This document shows positions 19,738 to 27,417 of a stretch of DNA of 64,000 bases, piece by piece. The notes beneath the pieces were generated by a model. That model was not told where the DNA came from, searched no databases, and saw nothing but the letters and a program-made list of their open reading frames with translations. Origin of the DNA: Meridianimarinicoccus sp. MJW13 (lineage in GTDB: Bacteria; Pseudomonadota; Alphaproteobacteria; Rhodobacterales; Rhodobacteraceae); assembly GCF_014901205.1 (NCBI RefSeq), contig NZ_JACNMU010000001.1, positions 310,001 to 374,000 on the forward strand, in the 5' to 3' direction. How positions within the stretch are numbered: the stretch's first letter is position 1; each line of letters opens with the position of its first letter. The translations under genes were made by a program, and so were the position numbers.

Positions 19738-20571
19738 ATGACCCGCATCGCATTCCAGGGGGAACCCGGCGCTTACTCCCACGAAGCTTGCCGCAATGCC
19801 CGCCCCAATTACGAGGCGGTTCCGTGCCGCACCTTCGAAGGTGTGATCGAGGCCGTGCGCGAGGGTCGCGCCGAGCTGGCGATGCTTCCGGTCGAAAACT
19901 CCACCTATGGCCGGGTTGCCGACATTCACCGGCTTTTGCCCGAAAGCGGGCTGCACATCGTCGAAGAGGCCTTCGTGCGGGTGCATATCAACCTGCTGGC
20001 CCTGCCCGGCACCAAACTGGACGATGTGCGCGAGGCCATGAGCCACACCGTGCTGCTGGGCCAGTGCCGCGGCTTCCTGCGCGAACATGGCATTCACGCG
20101 GTGGTCGGCGCCGACACCGCCGGGTCGGCCCAGCAGGTGGCCGAAGAGGGCAACCCGGCGATGGCCGCATTGGCCTCGGAACTGGCGGGCGAGATCTACG
20201 GGCTGGAGGTGCTGGCCCGCCACATCGAGGATCACGACCGCAACACCACCCGCTTCCTGATCATGGCGAACGCGCCTGACCTGTCGCGGCGCGGCACCTC
20301 GGGGATGATGACCAGCTTCGTCTTCCGGGTGCGCAACATCCCGGCGGCGCTGTACAAGGCGATGGGCGGCTTCGCCACCAACGGCGTCAACATGACCAAG
20401 CTGGAAAGCTACATGGTGGGCGGCAGCTTCACCGCCACCCAGTTCTTCGCCGATATCGAGGGCCATCCCGACGATCCGGCGGTGGCCCGTGCGCTGGAAG
20501 AGCTGGAATACTACACCTCGACCCTGTCGATCCTTGGCGTGTATCCAGCCGACCCGCGCCGCCACGAATAG
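19738..20571 (+). CDS. pheA: Prephenate dehydratase (PheA) with ACT domain
   Basis: 277 residues. The catalytic PDT domain (about 1-180) begins RIAFQGEPGAYSHEAC and has the DRNTTRFLIM motif carrying the active-site Thr. The ACT regulatory domain (about 195-275) contains the ESYM motif that binds Phe. It decarboxylates and dehydrates prephenate to phenylpyruvate in phenylalanine synthesis. There is no fused chorismate mutase; a separate one is present at 45707. It ends three bases before the convergent SRPBCC gene. Confidence 0.94.
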   Translation: MTRIAFQGEPGAYSHEACRNARPNYEAVPCRTFEGVIEAVREGRAELAMLPVENSTYGRVADIHRLLPESGLHIVEEAFVRVHINLLALPGTKLDDVREAMSHTVLLGQCRGFLREHGIHAVVGADTAGSAQQVAEEGNPAMAALASELAGEIYGLEVLARHIEDHDRNTTRFLIMANAPDLSRRGTSGMMTSFVFRVRNIPAALYKAMGGFATNGVNMTKLESYMVGGSFTATQFFADIEGHPDDPAVARALEELEYYTSTLSILGVYPADPRRHE

Positions 20572-20574
20572 GGC

Positions 20575-21030
20575 TCAGGCCGGGGTTTCCAGCGCCCGGG
20601 CCATGGCCGCGATGTTGCGCACCAGCCGTTCCTCGATGCGCGGGCGCAGCAGGTGCAGCGGCGGCATCAGCATATGCCCGGACAGGGCACAGGGGCGCAC
20701 CGACAGATCAAACCGTGCCAGTGTCAGATCAGCCGCAAGGGCGGCGAACCCGGCGGCGATCTTCACCTTCAACTCGGATGTGCGCCCGGTCAGGGCATAG
20801 CCGTCGGGCGGGGTGATCTCATCAAGGCACAGCGTCACCTCGCGCTGCAACCCGTGAAAAGTCACATCGCATTGCCAAGTCGCACCGGGCTGCAAGGGCG
20901 TGCTGTGATTCTGGCGGCGCAAGGCCATGTCCCCGGGCACCACTGCGGAAATCAGCCGGTCGAGATCGGAAAACCCCGCGAAGGCCGCGGCGCGGGACAC
21001 GGCGATCTCTTCCTCGTGGCTGAACTTCAT
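20575..21030 (-). CDS. SRPBCC-fold protein (CoxG/START-like), 151 aa
   Basis: 151 residues beginning MKFSHEEEIAVSRAAAFAGFSD, the pattern of the Bet v1/SRPBCC superfamily (first strand followed by helix-phased AFAGFSD). No catalytic motif is visible, and the ligand is unknown. The start overlaps the nudC stop as ATGA, so it is translationally coupled to nudC. Confidence 0.7.
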   Translation of the reverse strand: MKFSHEEEIAVSRAAAFAGFSDLDRLISAVVPGDMALRRQNHSTPLQPGATWQCDVTFHGLQREVTLCLDEITPPDGYALTGRTSELKVKIAAGFAALAADLTLARFDLSVRPCALSGHMLMPPLHLLRPRIEERLVRNIAAMARALETPA

Positions 21031-22010
21031 CTGGGCATGTCTCCCAGCCGGTCGGCCAGCCATTGCGCCATGATGAACCCCGCAATGGCGCCCCGCCGAG
21101 GCGCACGAATGGTGGGATGGGCGCCCGTGAACACCTCCAGCAACTCTTCGCGGGTGATCCAGCAGGCATCCTCGATCTCGACCGGATCGACGGTGATTTC
21201 GGTGCTGCGCGCGATGCCATGGCAGGCCAGCATCAGCGACGAGGGGAAGGGCCAGGGCTGGCTGGCAAGATAGTGCACCGCGCCCACATCGACGGAAGTT
21301 TCCTCGGCGACCTCGCGCCGAACGGCGGCTTCCAGCGTCTCGCCGGGTTCCACGAAGCCCGCCAGCAGCGAATACATGCCTTCGGGCCACTGCGGAGAGC
21401 GTCCCAGAAGCAGAGAGTTGCCATGAGTGATCAGCATGATGACCACCGGATCGGTGCGCGGAAAATGCTTGCCATCGCAGGTCGCACAATCGCGTTGCCA
21501 GCCGCCCTGCGTGATGTCGGTCGCCGCCCCGCAGTTCGAACAGAAGCGGTGGCGTGTGTGCCAGGACAACAAGGCGCGGGCGGTGGCGGCAAGTTCGGCA
21601 TCGCGCGGGGTCAGCCCGGTCATCGCGCCGCGCAATTCGGCAAACCGGTGCTGCGGGGGGAAGGCCGGATGCACCTGTTCCGAGGGATCGAAGAATGCCT
21701 CAAGCGCGCCCTCCGGCACCGCATCCGGCTCCCACGCCGACAGGTCCAGCGCAAACCGGGGCGTGTCAGCGTCCATTCCCAGGAAAAGGGGGGCTTCGAC
21801 GGCTGCCTCAAGGCCGGCCGCGCCCGTCGGCAGCCATCCGGGGGCCAATGTGTCCACATCGCCCGCGATCAGCGGCTTGCCCCGCCAGAACGGCAAGACA
21901 CGCGCCGCCGGACTGTCGTACAGCGCGCGCAGACGGGCCGGATCGGACCGCAGGTGCCCGGCCCGTTGCAGCCCCGAGTCCCGGAACGCCAGCGAATTCG
22001 TGTCAAACAT
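21027..22010 (-). CDS. nudC: NADH pyrophosphatase / NAD-RNA decapping hydrolase NudC
   Basis: 327 residues. It has a zinc ribbon with four Cys (FCSNCGAA and DCATC), the Nudix box GFVEPGETLEAAVRREVAEE (20 residues shown) with catalytic Glu residues, and the NudC-specific SQPWPFPSS motif directly after it. It hydrolyses NAD(H) to NMN(H) and AMP and removes 5' NAD caps from RNA. The start at 22010 (MFDTNSLAFRDSGLQRAGHLR) matches family N-termini. It is coupled to the SRPBCC gene downstream. Confidence 0.93.
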   Translation of the reverse strand: MFDTNSLAFRDSGLQRAGHLRSDPARLRALYDSPAARVLPFWRGKPLIAGDVDTLAPGWLPTGAAGLEAAVEAPLFLGMDADTPRFALDLSAWEPDAVPEGALEAFFDPSEQVHPAFPPQHRFAELRGAMTGLTPRDAELAATARALLSWHTRHRFCSNCGAATDITQGGWQRDCATCDGKHFPRTDPVVIMLITHGNSLLLGRSPQWPEGMYSLLAGFVEPGETLEAAVRREVAEETSVDVGAVHYLASQPWPFPSSLMLACHGIARSTEITVDPVEIEDACWITREELLEVFTGAHPTIRAPRRGAIAGFIMAQWLADRLGDMPR

Positions 22011-22245
22011 GCGGCTCGACCCCTGTTTTTCTGCCCCGCCGCTTCGCACAGCCCCGGCCGGAATGCAAACCGCCGGCCCGGCGCGGGTGTTGCGAGAACA
22101 CCCCGGCTGCGCGAGAAATACAACCTTTGGTGCGGCTCGCCTTGCCCCCGGCGCCAAGGCCCCGTGAAGATATGCGTACCAGACGCGAACGTCATGGAAA
22201 GGGTACCCGATTTCCACCACGGATCACTCGCCGGACCAAGCGCAG

Positions 22246-24066
22246 GTGTCCCTGCGGATTCTGTGCACGACCGATCTGCATGCCGCGATCTGGCCCTTCA
22301 ACTATGCCACCGACCGACAGGATGACACGCGCGGGCTGGCCCTTCTGGCACCGCTGATCCACGCCGCCCGGCGCGAGGCCGCCAACACCTGCCTGTTCGA
22401 CGTGGGCGACAGCCTGCAAGGCACGGCGCTGGCCGACGCCGCTGCCGGGGATCTATCGTCTCCCCATCCCATCATCGCGGCGATGAACACGCTGGGGTAT
22501 GACGCAGCAACGCTGGGCAACCATGATTTCGACTATGGGCTGGAGACCCTGAACGCGGCAATGGCCGCCGCCCGGTTTCCCTTCGCGCTGGCCAACCTGC
22601 GGAATGCGGCCGGATCTTCCCCGGCCCTGCCGCCGCCCTTTGTTCTGCTGGACCGGCAGGTAACGGATCGTGCCGGGCGCACACATCCCCTGCGCCTGGG
22701 CGTCCTTGGGCTGGCCCCGCCGCAAACCATCCTGTGGAACACCGCCGCCCTTGACGGCGCGGTCGTGGCCGAAGATGTCGTGCAGGTTACGCAATCCCTG
22801 ATCCCCCGGATGCGCGCCGCTGGCGCCGATCTGATCGTGGCGCTGTGCCATTCCGGCATCGGCAGGGATACCGACACCGATCCGCCCGACCTGTTTGCCC
22901 AGAAGATCGCGCGGCTGGACGGGATCGACGCCCTACTGACCGGTCACAGCCACGGGCGCCTGCCGGGGCCGGACTATGCGGACCATCCCGACGTCGATGC
23001 CGAACGGGGCACGATTTGCGGCACGCCCGCGCTGATGGCCGGGGCGCATGGACGGGATCTTGGCCTGCTGGATCTGGAGCTTGCGCACGACAACCGGGGC
23101 TGGAGCGTCACCGGCGCGCAGGCCGCGTTGCGCGGCATCCCCACGCCCCCGCCGCCCGCCGATCCCGCTGTCCTCAAGGCCACGGCACAGCACCACGCGC
23201 GAACCCGCACCAGCCTGAGCGACACCATCGCCACAACCGCGATCCCTTTGCACACCATTGCCGCCATGGCGGGGCAGGCCCCTGCCCTGCGCGTGCTTTC
23301 GGATGCGCAGGTCTGGACCGCGCAACGCCTGCTGAAGGATGATCCGCTGGGCGATCTGCCCCTGCTGTCTGCGGTGGCGCCGATCCGGATGGGCGGGCGT
23401 GCCGGACCCTTGGCCTTTGTCGATCTTCCCGCAGGCCCGATCCGCGAACGTGATCTGCTGGACCTTGCCCCGTTTCCCAATCGTCTGTGCGTGTTCGAAA
23501 TCACCGGCGCCCAGCTTCGGTTGTGGCTGGAACGCGCCGCGGCATGCTATCAGCAGGTGAGACCGGACCCGGAACCGCAGTCTTTGCTGGTTCAAGGCGC
23601 TCCCGGTTATAATCTGGATACAGTCTTTGGGATCACCTACCAGATCGACTTGCAAGCCCCATCATGGTTCGACGCGATCAGCGGCGCCCGCAAACCACGC
23701 CACGGCCCCGGTCGCATCCGGCGATTGAGTCACATGGGCACGGCGGTGGCGGACACGGATCGCTTCGCCATGGTGACCAGCGCCTTCCGGGCCTGCGGCG
23801 GGGGCGGCTATCATGCTCCCCCCGATCCGGCGGAGTTGCTGTTCAGCGCCAAGACCCTGCGCCATTGCCTGTCGGCCTATCTGCGCGAAACCCGAACTCT
23901 GAACCCGGTGCCGCAAATGCCGTGGCAGTTCACGCCGATGGCCGCCTCGGTACACCTGAAGACATCTCCGGCAGCGACACCCGCCCATTTCGGACCGCTT
24001 GCGCCTTCGGTGCAGGATCTTGGGCTGGATGCGCAGGGGTTTCGCCAGCTGTTGCTGGACGGCTAG
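22246..24066 (+). CDS. CpdB-like 2',3'-cyclic-nucleotide phosphodiesterase/3'-nucleotidase, no signal peptide
   Basis: 606 residues of the calcineurin-like 5'-nucleotidase family. The metal motifs are TTDLHA (residues 8-13), GDSLQGT, LGNHDFDYG, and GHSHGR; the C-terminal 5'-nucleotidase domain follows with the substrate-sandwich region. The only usable start in frame is GTG at 22246 (an in-frame stop lies at 22165-22167 with no ATG or TTG after it), so the protein begins directly at the catalytic core and lacks the signal peptide found in enteric CpdB. Cytoplasmic location is inferred. The ribosome site is weak. Confidence 0.82.
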   Translation: MSLRILCTTDLHAAIWPFNYATDRQDDTRGLALLAPLIHAARREAANTCLFDVGDSLQGTALADAAAGDLSSPHPIIAAMNTLGYDAATLGNHDFDYGLETLNAAMAAARFPFALANLRNAAGSSPALPPPFVLLDRQVTDRAGRTHPLRLGVLGLAPPQTILWNTAALDGAVVAEDVVQVTQSLIPRMRAAGADLIVALCHSGIGRDTDTDPPDLFAQKIARLDGIDALLTGHSHGRLPGPDYADHPDVDAERGTICGTPALMAGAHGRDLGLLDLELAHDNRGWSVTGAQAALRGIPTPPPPADPAVLKATAQHHARTRTSLSDTIATTAIPLHTIAAMAGQAPALRVLSDAQVWTAQRLLKDDPLGDLPLLSAVAPIRMGGRAGPLAFVDLPAGPIRERDLLDLAPFPNRLCVFEITGAQLRLWLERAAACYQQVRPDPEPQSLLVQGAPGYNLDTVFGITYQIDLQAPSWFDAISGARKPRHGPGRIRRLSHMGTAVADTDRFAMVTSAFRACGGGGYHAPPDPAELLFSAKTLRHCLSAYLRETRTLNPVPQMPWQFTPMAASVHLKTSPAATPAHFGPLAPSVQDLGLDAQGFRQLLLDG

Positions 24067-24123
24067 GCCATATGGCTTGCGCCCAGACCCTTGCATCCGT
24101 TTCGCAAGACGCATAGATATCGC

Positions 24124-24223
24124 GGTGAGAGGTTGGCGCGGGCAGGCGCCTCGCCAACCCGGTCAGATCCGGAAGGAAGCAGCCGTAACGAGCCCCGCTT
24201 GGGTCGTTGTCCAGCCTCTCACC
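24124..24223 (+). ncRNA. ffs: 4.5S signal recognition particle RNA
   Basis: The 5' end GGTGAGAGGTTGG pairs with the 3' end CCAGCCTCTCACC to close a long hairpin of about 100 bases. The conserved SRP core is intact: GGTCAGATCCGGAAGGAAGC followed by AGCCGTAACGA, which gives the GGAA tetraloop and the asymmetric loop bound by Ffh. The partner protein gene ffh is at 43583. Confidence 0.95.
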
Positions 24224-24377
24224 CACACCATCCAGCCCGGAGGTCATCTGATGATTGTTCTCATCTCTCCCCGGGCAGCGCGTTCCTGACGGTCTGAACC
24301 GTCCCGCTGCCTGATCCGTATTGCCGCGCAAGCGATTGCTGCGCGGTGAGCAACGCGTGATATAGACAGGCAGACAA
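24224..24377 (+). other. Spacer between SRP RNA and rsgA with an inverted repeat
   Basis: 154 bases without a gene. A 7-bp inverted repeat (24324-24330 CCGCGCA with 24340-24346 TGCGCGG, 9-base gap) lies 32 bases before the rsgA start and could be a late terminator for the RNA or part of the rsgA leader. Confidence 0.35.
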
Positions 24378-25409
24378 ATGGCTTTTTCCCTTGCGGACCT
24401 TGGCTGGTCCAACTTTTTCCTGCAACAAGACCCTCAGAACGACGGCGACACGCTGTATCGGCTGACTCATGTGCACCGCGATCGCGCCGAAGGGCTGGGC
24501 TGTGACGGCCCCGCCGTTCTGACAACCGCGCCGCCGCTGACCACCGCAGACCTGGCGGTCGGCGATTGGGTCGCGGCGGATTCCGATTTCCGAATCCAGC
24601 GTCAGTTCGACCGAAAGACCGTGCTGCAGCGCCGCGCGGCGGGCACCGATGCGCGCACCCAACTGATCGCCGCCAATGTGGACACCCTGTTCATCGTCGG
24701 CTCCTGCAACGCCGATTTCAGTCCGGCGCGGCTGGAGCGCTACCTCGCGCTGGCCAAGGGTGCCGGGTGCTACCCGGTCGTGGTCTTGACCAAGGCCGAC
24801 CTTTGCGACGATCCCGATGCCTACCGCACGCAGGCCGAAACCCTCGCCCCCCTGCTGACCGTGCTGACGGTCGATGCCCATACGGCCGAGGATATCCGGC
24901 AGGTGGCCGGGTGGCTGGGGCGCGGCCAGACCGGGGCGCTGGTGGGCTCCTCGGGCGTTGGCAAGACCACCCTGCTGAACGGGCTGACCGGACAGCAGGA
25001 GGACACGCAGGCAATCCGCGAGGATGACGCCAAGGGTCGCCACACCACCACGGCGCGCGGACTGTATCCGGTCGCCACTGGCGGCTGGATCATCGATACC
25101 CCCGGAATGCGCGCCCTGCGCCTGACCGAGGCCAGCCAGGGCATCGACGATGTGTTCGAGGATGTCTCATCGCTGGCCACGCAGTGCCGGTTCAGCGATT
25201 GCACGCACGAGACCGAACCCGGCTGCGCCATCCTCGCCGCGATCGAACGTGGCGATCTGGACCCCGCCCGCCTGCGCCGCTGGCAGAAGCTGCGGCGCGA
25301 GGACCAGCACAACAGCCAGACGCTGGCACAGGCCCGCGCCCGCGACAAGGCGTTTGGCAAGATGGTCCGCAACGTGATGGCCGAGAAGAAGTCCAAGCGC
25401 GGCCACTGA
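24378..25409 (+). CDS. rsgA: Ribosome small subunit-dependent GTPase RsgA (YjeQ)
   Basis: 343 residues with a circularly permuted GTPase order: G4 TKAD comes first, then G1 GSSGVGKTT (near residues 192-200), then G3 DTPGM. An OB-fold precedes it (GDWVAADSDF region), and a C-terminal zinc-finger part with CRFSDCTHETEPGCAI (Cys-Cys-His-Cys) follows. It assists late 30S subunit maturation. The ribosome site is weak (GGCAG). The neighbouring SRP RNA is on the same strand. Confidence 0.94.
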   Translation: MAFSLADLGWSNFFLQQDPQNDGDTLYRLTHVHRDRAEGLGCDGPAVLTTAPPLTTADLAVGDWVAADSDFRIQRQFDRKTVLQRRAAGTDARTQLIAANVDTLFIVGSCNADFSPARLERYLALAKGAGCYPVVVLTKADLCDDPDAYRTQAETLAPLLTVLTVDAHTAEDIRQVAGWLGRGQTGALVGSSGVGKTTLLNGLTGQQEDTQAIREDDAKGRHTTTARGLYPVATGGWIIDTPGMRALRLTEASQGIDDVFEDVSSLATQCRFSDCTHETEPGCAILAAIERGDLDPARLRRWQKLRREDQHNSQTLAQARARDKAFGKMVRNVMAEKKSKRGH

Positions 25410-25422
25410 ACCGCGCCGGACA

Positions 25423-25451
25423 GCCGGGGCGCCTTTCAAGGGCACCCCGGC
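25423..25451. terminator. Hairpin between convergent rsgA and ankyrin gene
   Basis: A 7-bp stem GCCGGGG (25423-25429) with CCCCGGC (25445-25451), continued inside by three further pairs after a mismatch. There is no T run. Its location between converging stops supports a terminator role. Confidence 0.5.
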
Positions 25452-25458
25452 ACGCGGG

Positions 25459-27000
25459 TCAGACCTCGCCGTCGGCAACCACCTGCCCCGGATGCGCCTC
25501 GGCCCACGTCGCCAGAAGCGCCGCCATCTCGGGCGCTTCGGCCATCCCGACCGCCCGGCGCGGCAGCGCAACGCCATGTTCCAATGCTAGGCGCATGCAG
25601 CCGGTGTGATCGCGTTCGGCCCGGTGCGGGCAATTCTCCGATCCATGCAGGATGGTCGAGAACACCGTGCCGCCATAGGCGTTCACATGGCTCATGTCCG
25701 GACCCTGCTTCAGGAACCAGGCAAAGACCTCGGGCAGCCCTTCCCAACCGGCCAATTGCAGCGGGGTCAGACCCATTTCGTCGGTTGCATTCGCATCGAA
25801 CCCCATGGCCACCAGGCGCTGCATGTGCGGCAGCGTGCCCGGACGCGGCACCAGCAGCGTCAGCAAGGGGCGCAGATCCGGCGAAACCCTGGCCATGTCG
25901 ATCCAGTCGCTGGCCGAAACGGCCCCGTCCGCCGCCCGCGCCAGTTGCGCCTCGATCGCCGAAAGCGCCGTGTCTGCGCCCCGTGCCTCCAGCCGCCGCG
26001 ACAGGGCGGGCTGCCCGAAGATCCGCGCATAGGCATAGGCCGAATGCCCGTGGAACAGGGCTGCGGGATCGGCGCCATTGTCCAGCAGAAGTTCCGCCAT
26101 CGCCACCGACGCCCCCCGCCGCGCCACCTGATGCAGCGCCGGCAGTGTCGGCATCGGTGCGCCCGAGGGATGCGTGGCGACCCCCTCGTTCGGATCCGCC
26201 CCCGCCGCAAGCAACAGCCGCACCGCTTCCAGATCGTCGAAGTCGATGGCCCGCAACACGGCGTTGGTGCCCTTCGGCGACGCGCCATGCTCCAGCAGCA
26301 TCCGAAGCCCCTCGTGATGGCCCAGCTCGGTCGCGTGATACAGCGATTCGCCATCGTTGGGATCGGCCCCATGTGCCAACAACCACCGCGCCAGCACCAT
26401 GTTGTTGCTGTGCCCGATCGCCCCGTACAGTGCCGACAGCCGGTGTTCGGATCCCGGCTCGGCAGGGCAACTGTCATTCACCGACGCCCCGTGCCGCAAC
26501 AGCACGTCCGCAATGCCCAGCATGGCACTTTCGGGGTCAGGCATCCCCTGGAATCGGCGCGAGAAGGCCAGATGCAGGATCGGCCGCCCGCGCGGCCCGA
26601 AGCTCTGGGTGGCGAGCGACGGATCGCGGGCCAACGCCGCCGCCACGGCAGCATGATCCAACAACGCGACCTGCAAGGCAAAATGCCCTGCGGCCAGATC
26701 TGGGGCCTCCTGCAGCAACCGGTCCACGCGGCCGTTCTGCCCCAGATACAGGGCCCGCTTCAGCGCCTGCAATCGCGCCGCCCCATCCATGCCGTGCCGT
26801 TCCACGGCTTCTTTCAATTGCGGCCAACTGGAAAAACCAGCCTCGCGCGCCACCACATGCAGCGCATCCGCATGGCGGATGTCCGCAACCGGCGCCCCCA
26901 GCGCCTGGCGGACACGGGCCACAGCCGCCGGATCACCCAGATCATAGCCGGATTTGAGCGCCTTGGCTGATCGGCGCAGATGGTCGAGGGATTTCGCCAT
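25459..27000 (-). CDS. Ankyrin-repeat protein (513 aa), function unknown
   Basis: 513 residues. The N-terminal 70 residues (MAKSLDHLRRSAKALKSGYDLGD...FSSWPQLKEAVE) form a separate helical module. From about residue 110 on there is a run of ankyrin-type repeats, recognisable as LLRHGASVND, LLAHGADPND, LLEHGASPKG, LLAAGADPNE, LLDNGADPAA and a later GLTPLQLAGWEGLPEVFAWFL. No signal peptide or membrane segment, so probably cytoplasmic protein-protein binding. The start at 27000 has GAGGA seven bases upstream; an ATG at 27012 is less well placed. It stands alone, convergent with rsgA. Confidence 0.82.
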   Translation of the reverse strand: MAKSLDHLRRSAKALKSGYDLGDPAAVARVRQALGAPVADIRHADALHVVAREAGFSSWPQLKEAVERHGMDGAARLQALKRALYLGQNGRVDRLLQEAPDLAAGHFALQVALLDHAAVAAALARDPSLATQSFGPRGRPILHLAFSRRFQGMPDPESAMLGIADVLLRHGASVNDSCPAEPGSEHRLSALYGAIGHSNNMVLARWLLAHGADPNDGESLYHATELGHHEGLRMLLEHGASPKGTNAVLRAIDFDDLEAVRLLLAAGADPNEGVATHPSGAPMPTLPALHQVARRGASVAMAELLLDNGADPAALFHGHSAYAYARIFGQPALSRRLEARGADTALSAIEAQLARAADGAVSASDWIDMARVSPDLRPLLTLLVPRPGTLPHMQRLVAMGFDANATDEMGLTPLQLAGWEGLPEVFAWFLKQGPDMSHVNAYGGTVFSTILHGSENCPHRAERDHTGCMRLALEHGVALPRRAVGMAEAPEMAALLATWAEAHPGQVVADGEV

Positions 27001-27191
27001 CGGTTTCCTCATCGCTTGGCCCAGTGATCCGCCGACACGGGCATGAGAAAAACCGAAGATATTTCTTCGTTCAGGTCTCGAAAGGGTGCCGGCAACAGCT
27101 TTCCGCGGATCAGGAGGCCGCCCCGAACGGCCCTTGCGGAAGGGTAGCGCCGCACCACGCCTGTCGCAAGGGGTACCTCCCGCCCTCTGTT

Positions 27192-27242
27192 GCGCCCTTT
27201 CGGGCGCGTCGCCGGTTGGGCCCGGCGCCGCTGACGCGGCGC
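27192..27242 (+). other. Two tandem stable hairpins upstream of dnaX
   Basis: Hairpin 1: GCGCCC (27192-27197), loop TTTC, GGGCGC. Hairpin 2: GCGCCGC (27225-27231), loop TGAC, GCGGCGC (27236-27242). They precede a T-rich stretch (CCCTTTCTTCTTGG), giving the appearance of an intrinsic terminator pointing into dnaX. Confidence 0.6.
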
Positions 27243-27250
27243 GGCGGCCC

Positions 27251-27279
27251 TTTCTTCTTGGCGAAAATACTCAAGATCC
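27251..27279 (-). repeat. Copy A of a 29-base dispersed repeat
   Basis: Read on the minus strand it starts GGATCTTGAGTATTTT and ends GCCAAGAAGAAA. It matches copy B at 30407-30435 with one substitution in the first 28 bases. A GC-rich hairpin lies next to its AAGAAGAA end, as in copy B. Confidence 0.75.
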
Positions 27280-27417
27280 CACCGCGCCCACAGGCTTCGT
27301 CCCCCGCTTCGAAGGCACCCTCCGATTTCCCCAGCATTCCCGCCTGTCCTTCTGGACCTCTGCCCCGCCGGACCCTAGCTTGGCTGCAACCAATGATTCC
27401 CCGAGGAGACGACACAG

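Larger units (their letters stand above)
27001..27417. other. Intergenic region before dnaX with tandem hairpins and a repeat copy
   Basis: 417 bases containing no convincing gene. It holds two GC-rich hairpins (27192-27207 and 27225-27242) and one copy of a 29-base repeat (27251-27279). The promoters of dnaX and of the divergent ankyrin gene must also lie here. The short minus-strand open frames across it have no ribosome site and run through the hairpins. Confidence 0.6.
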
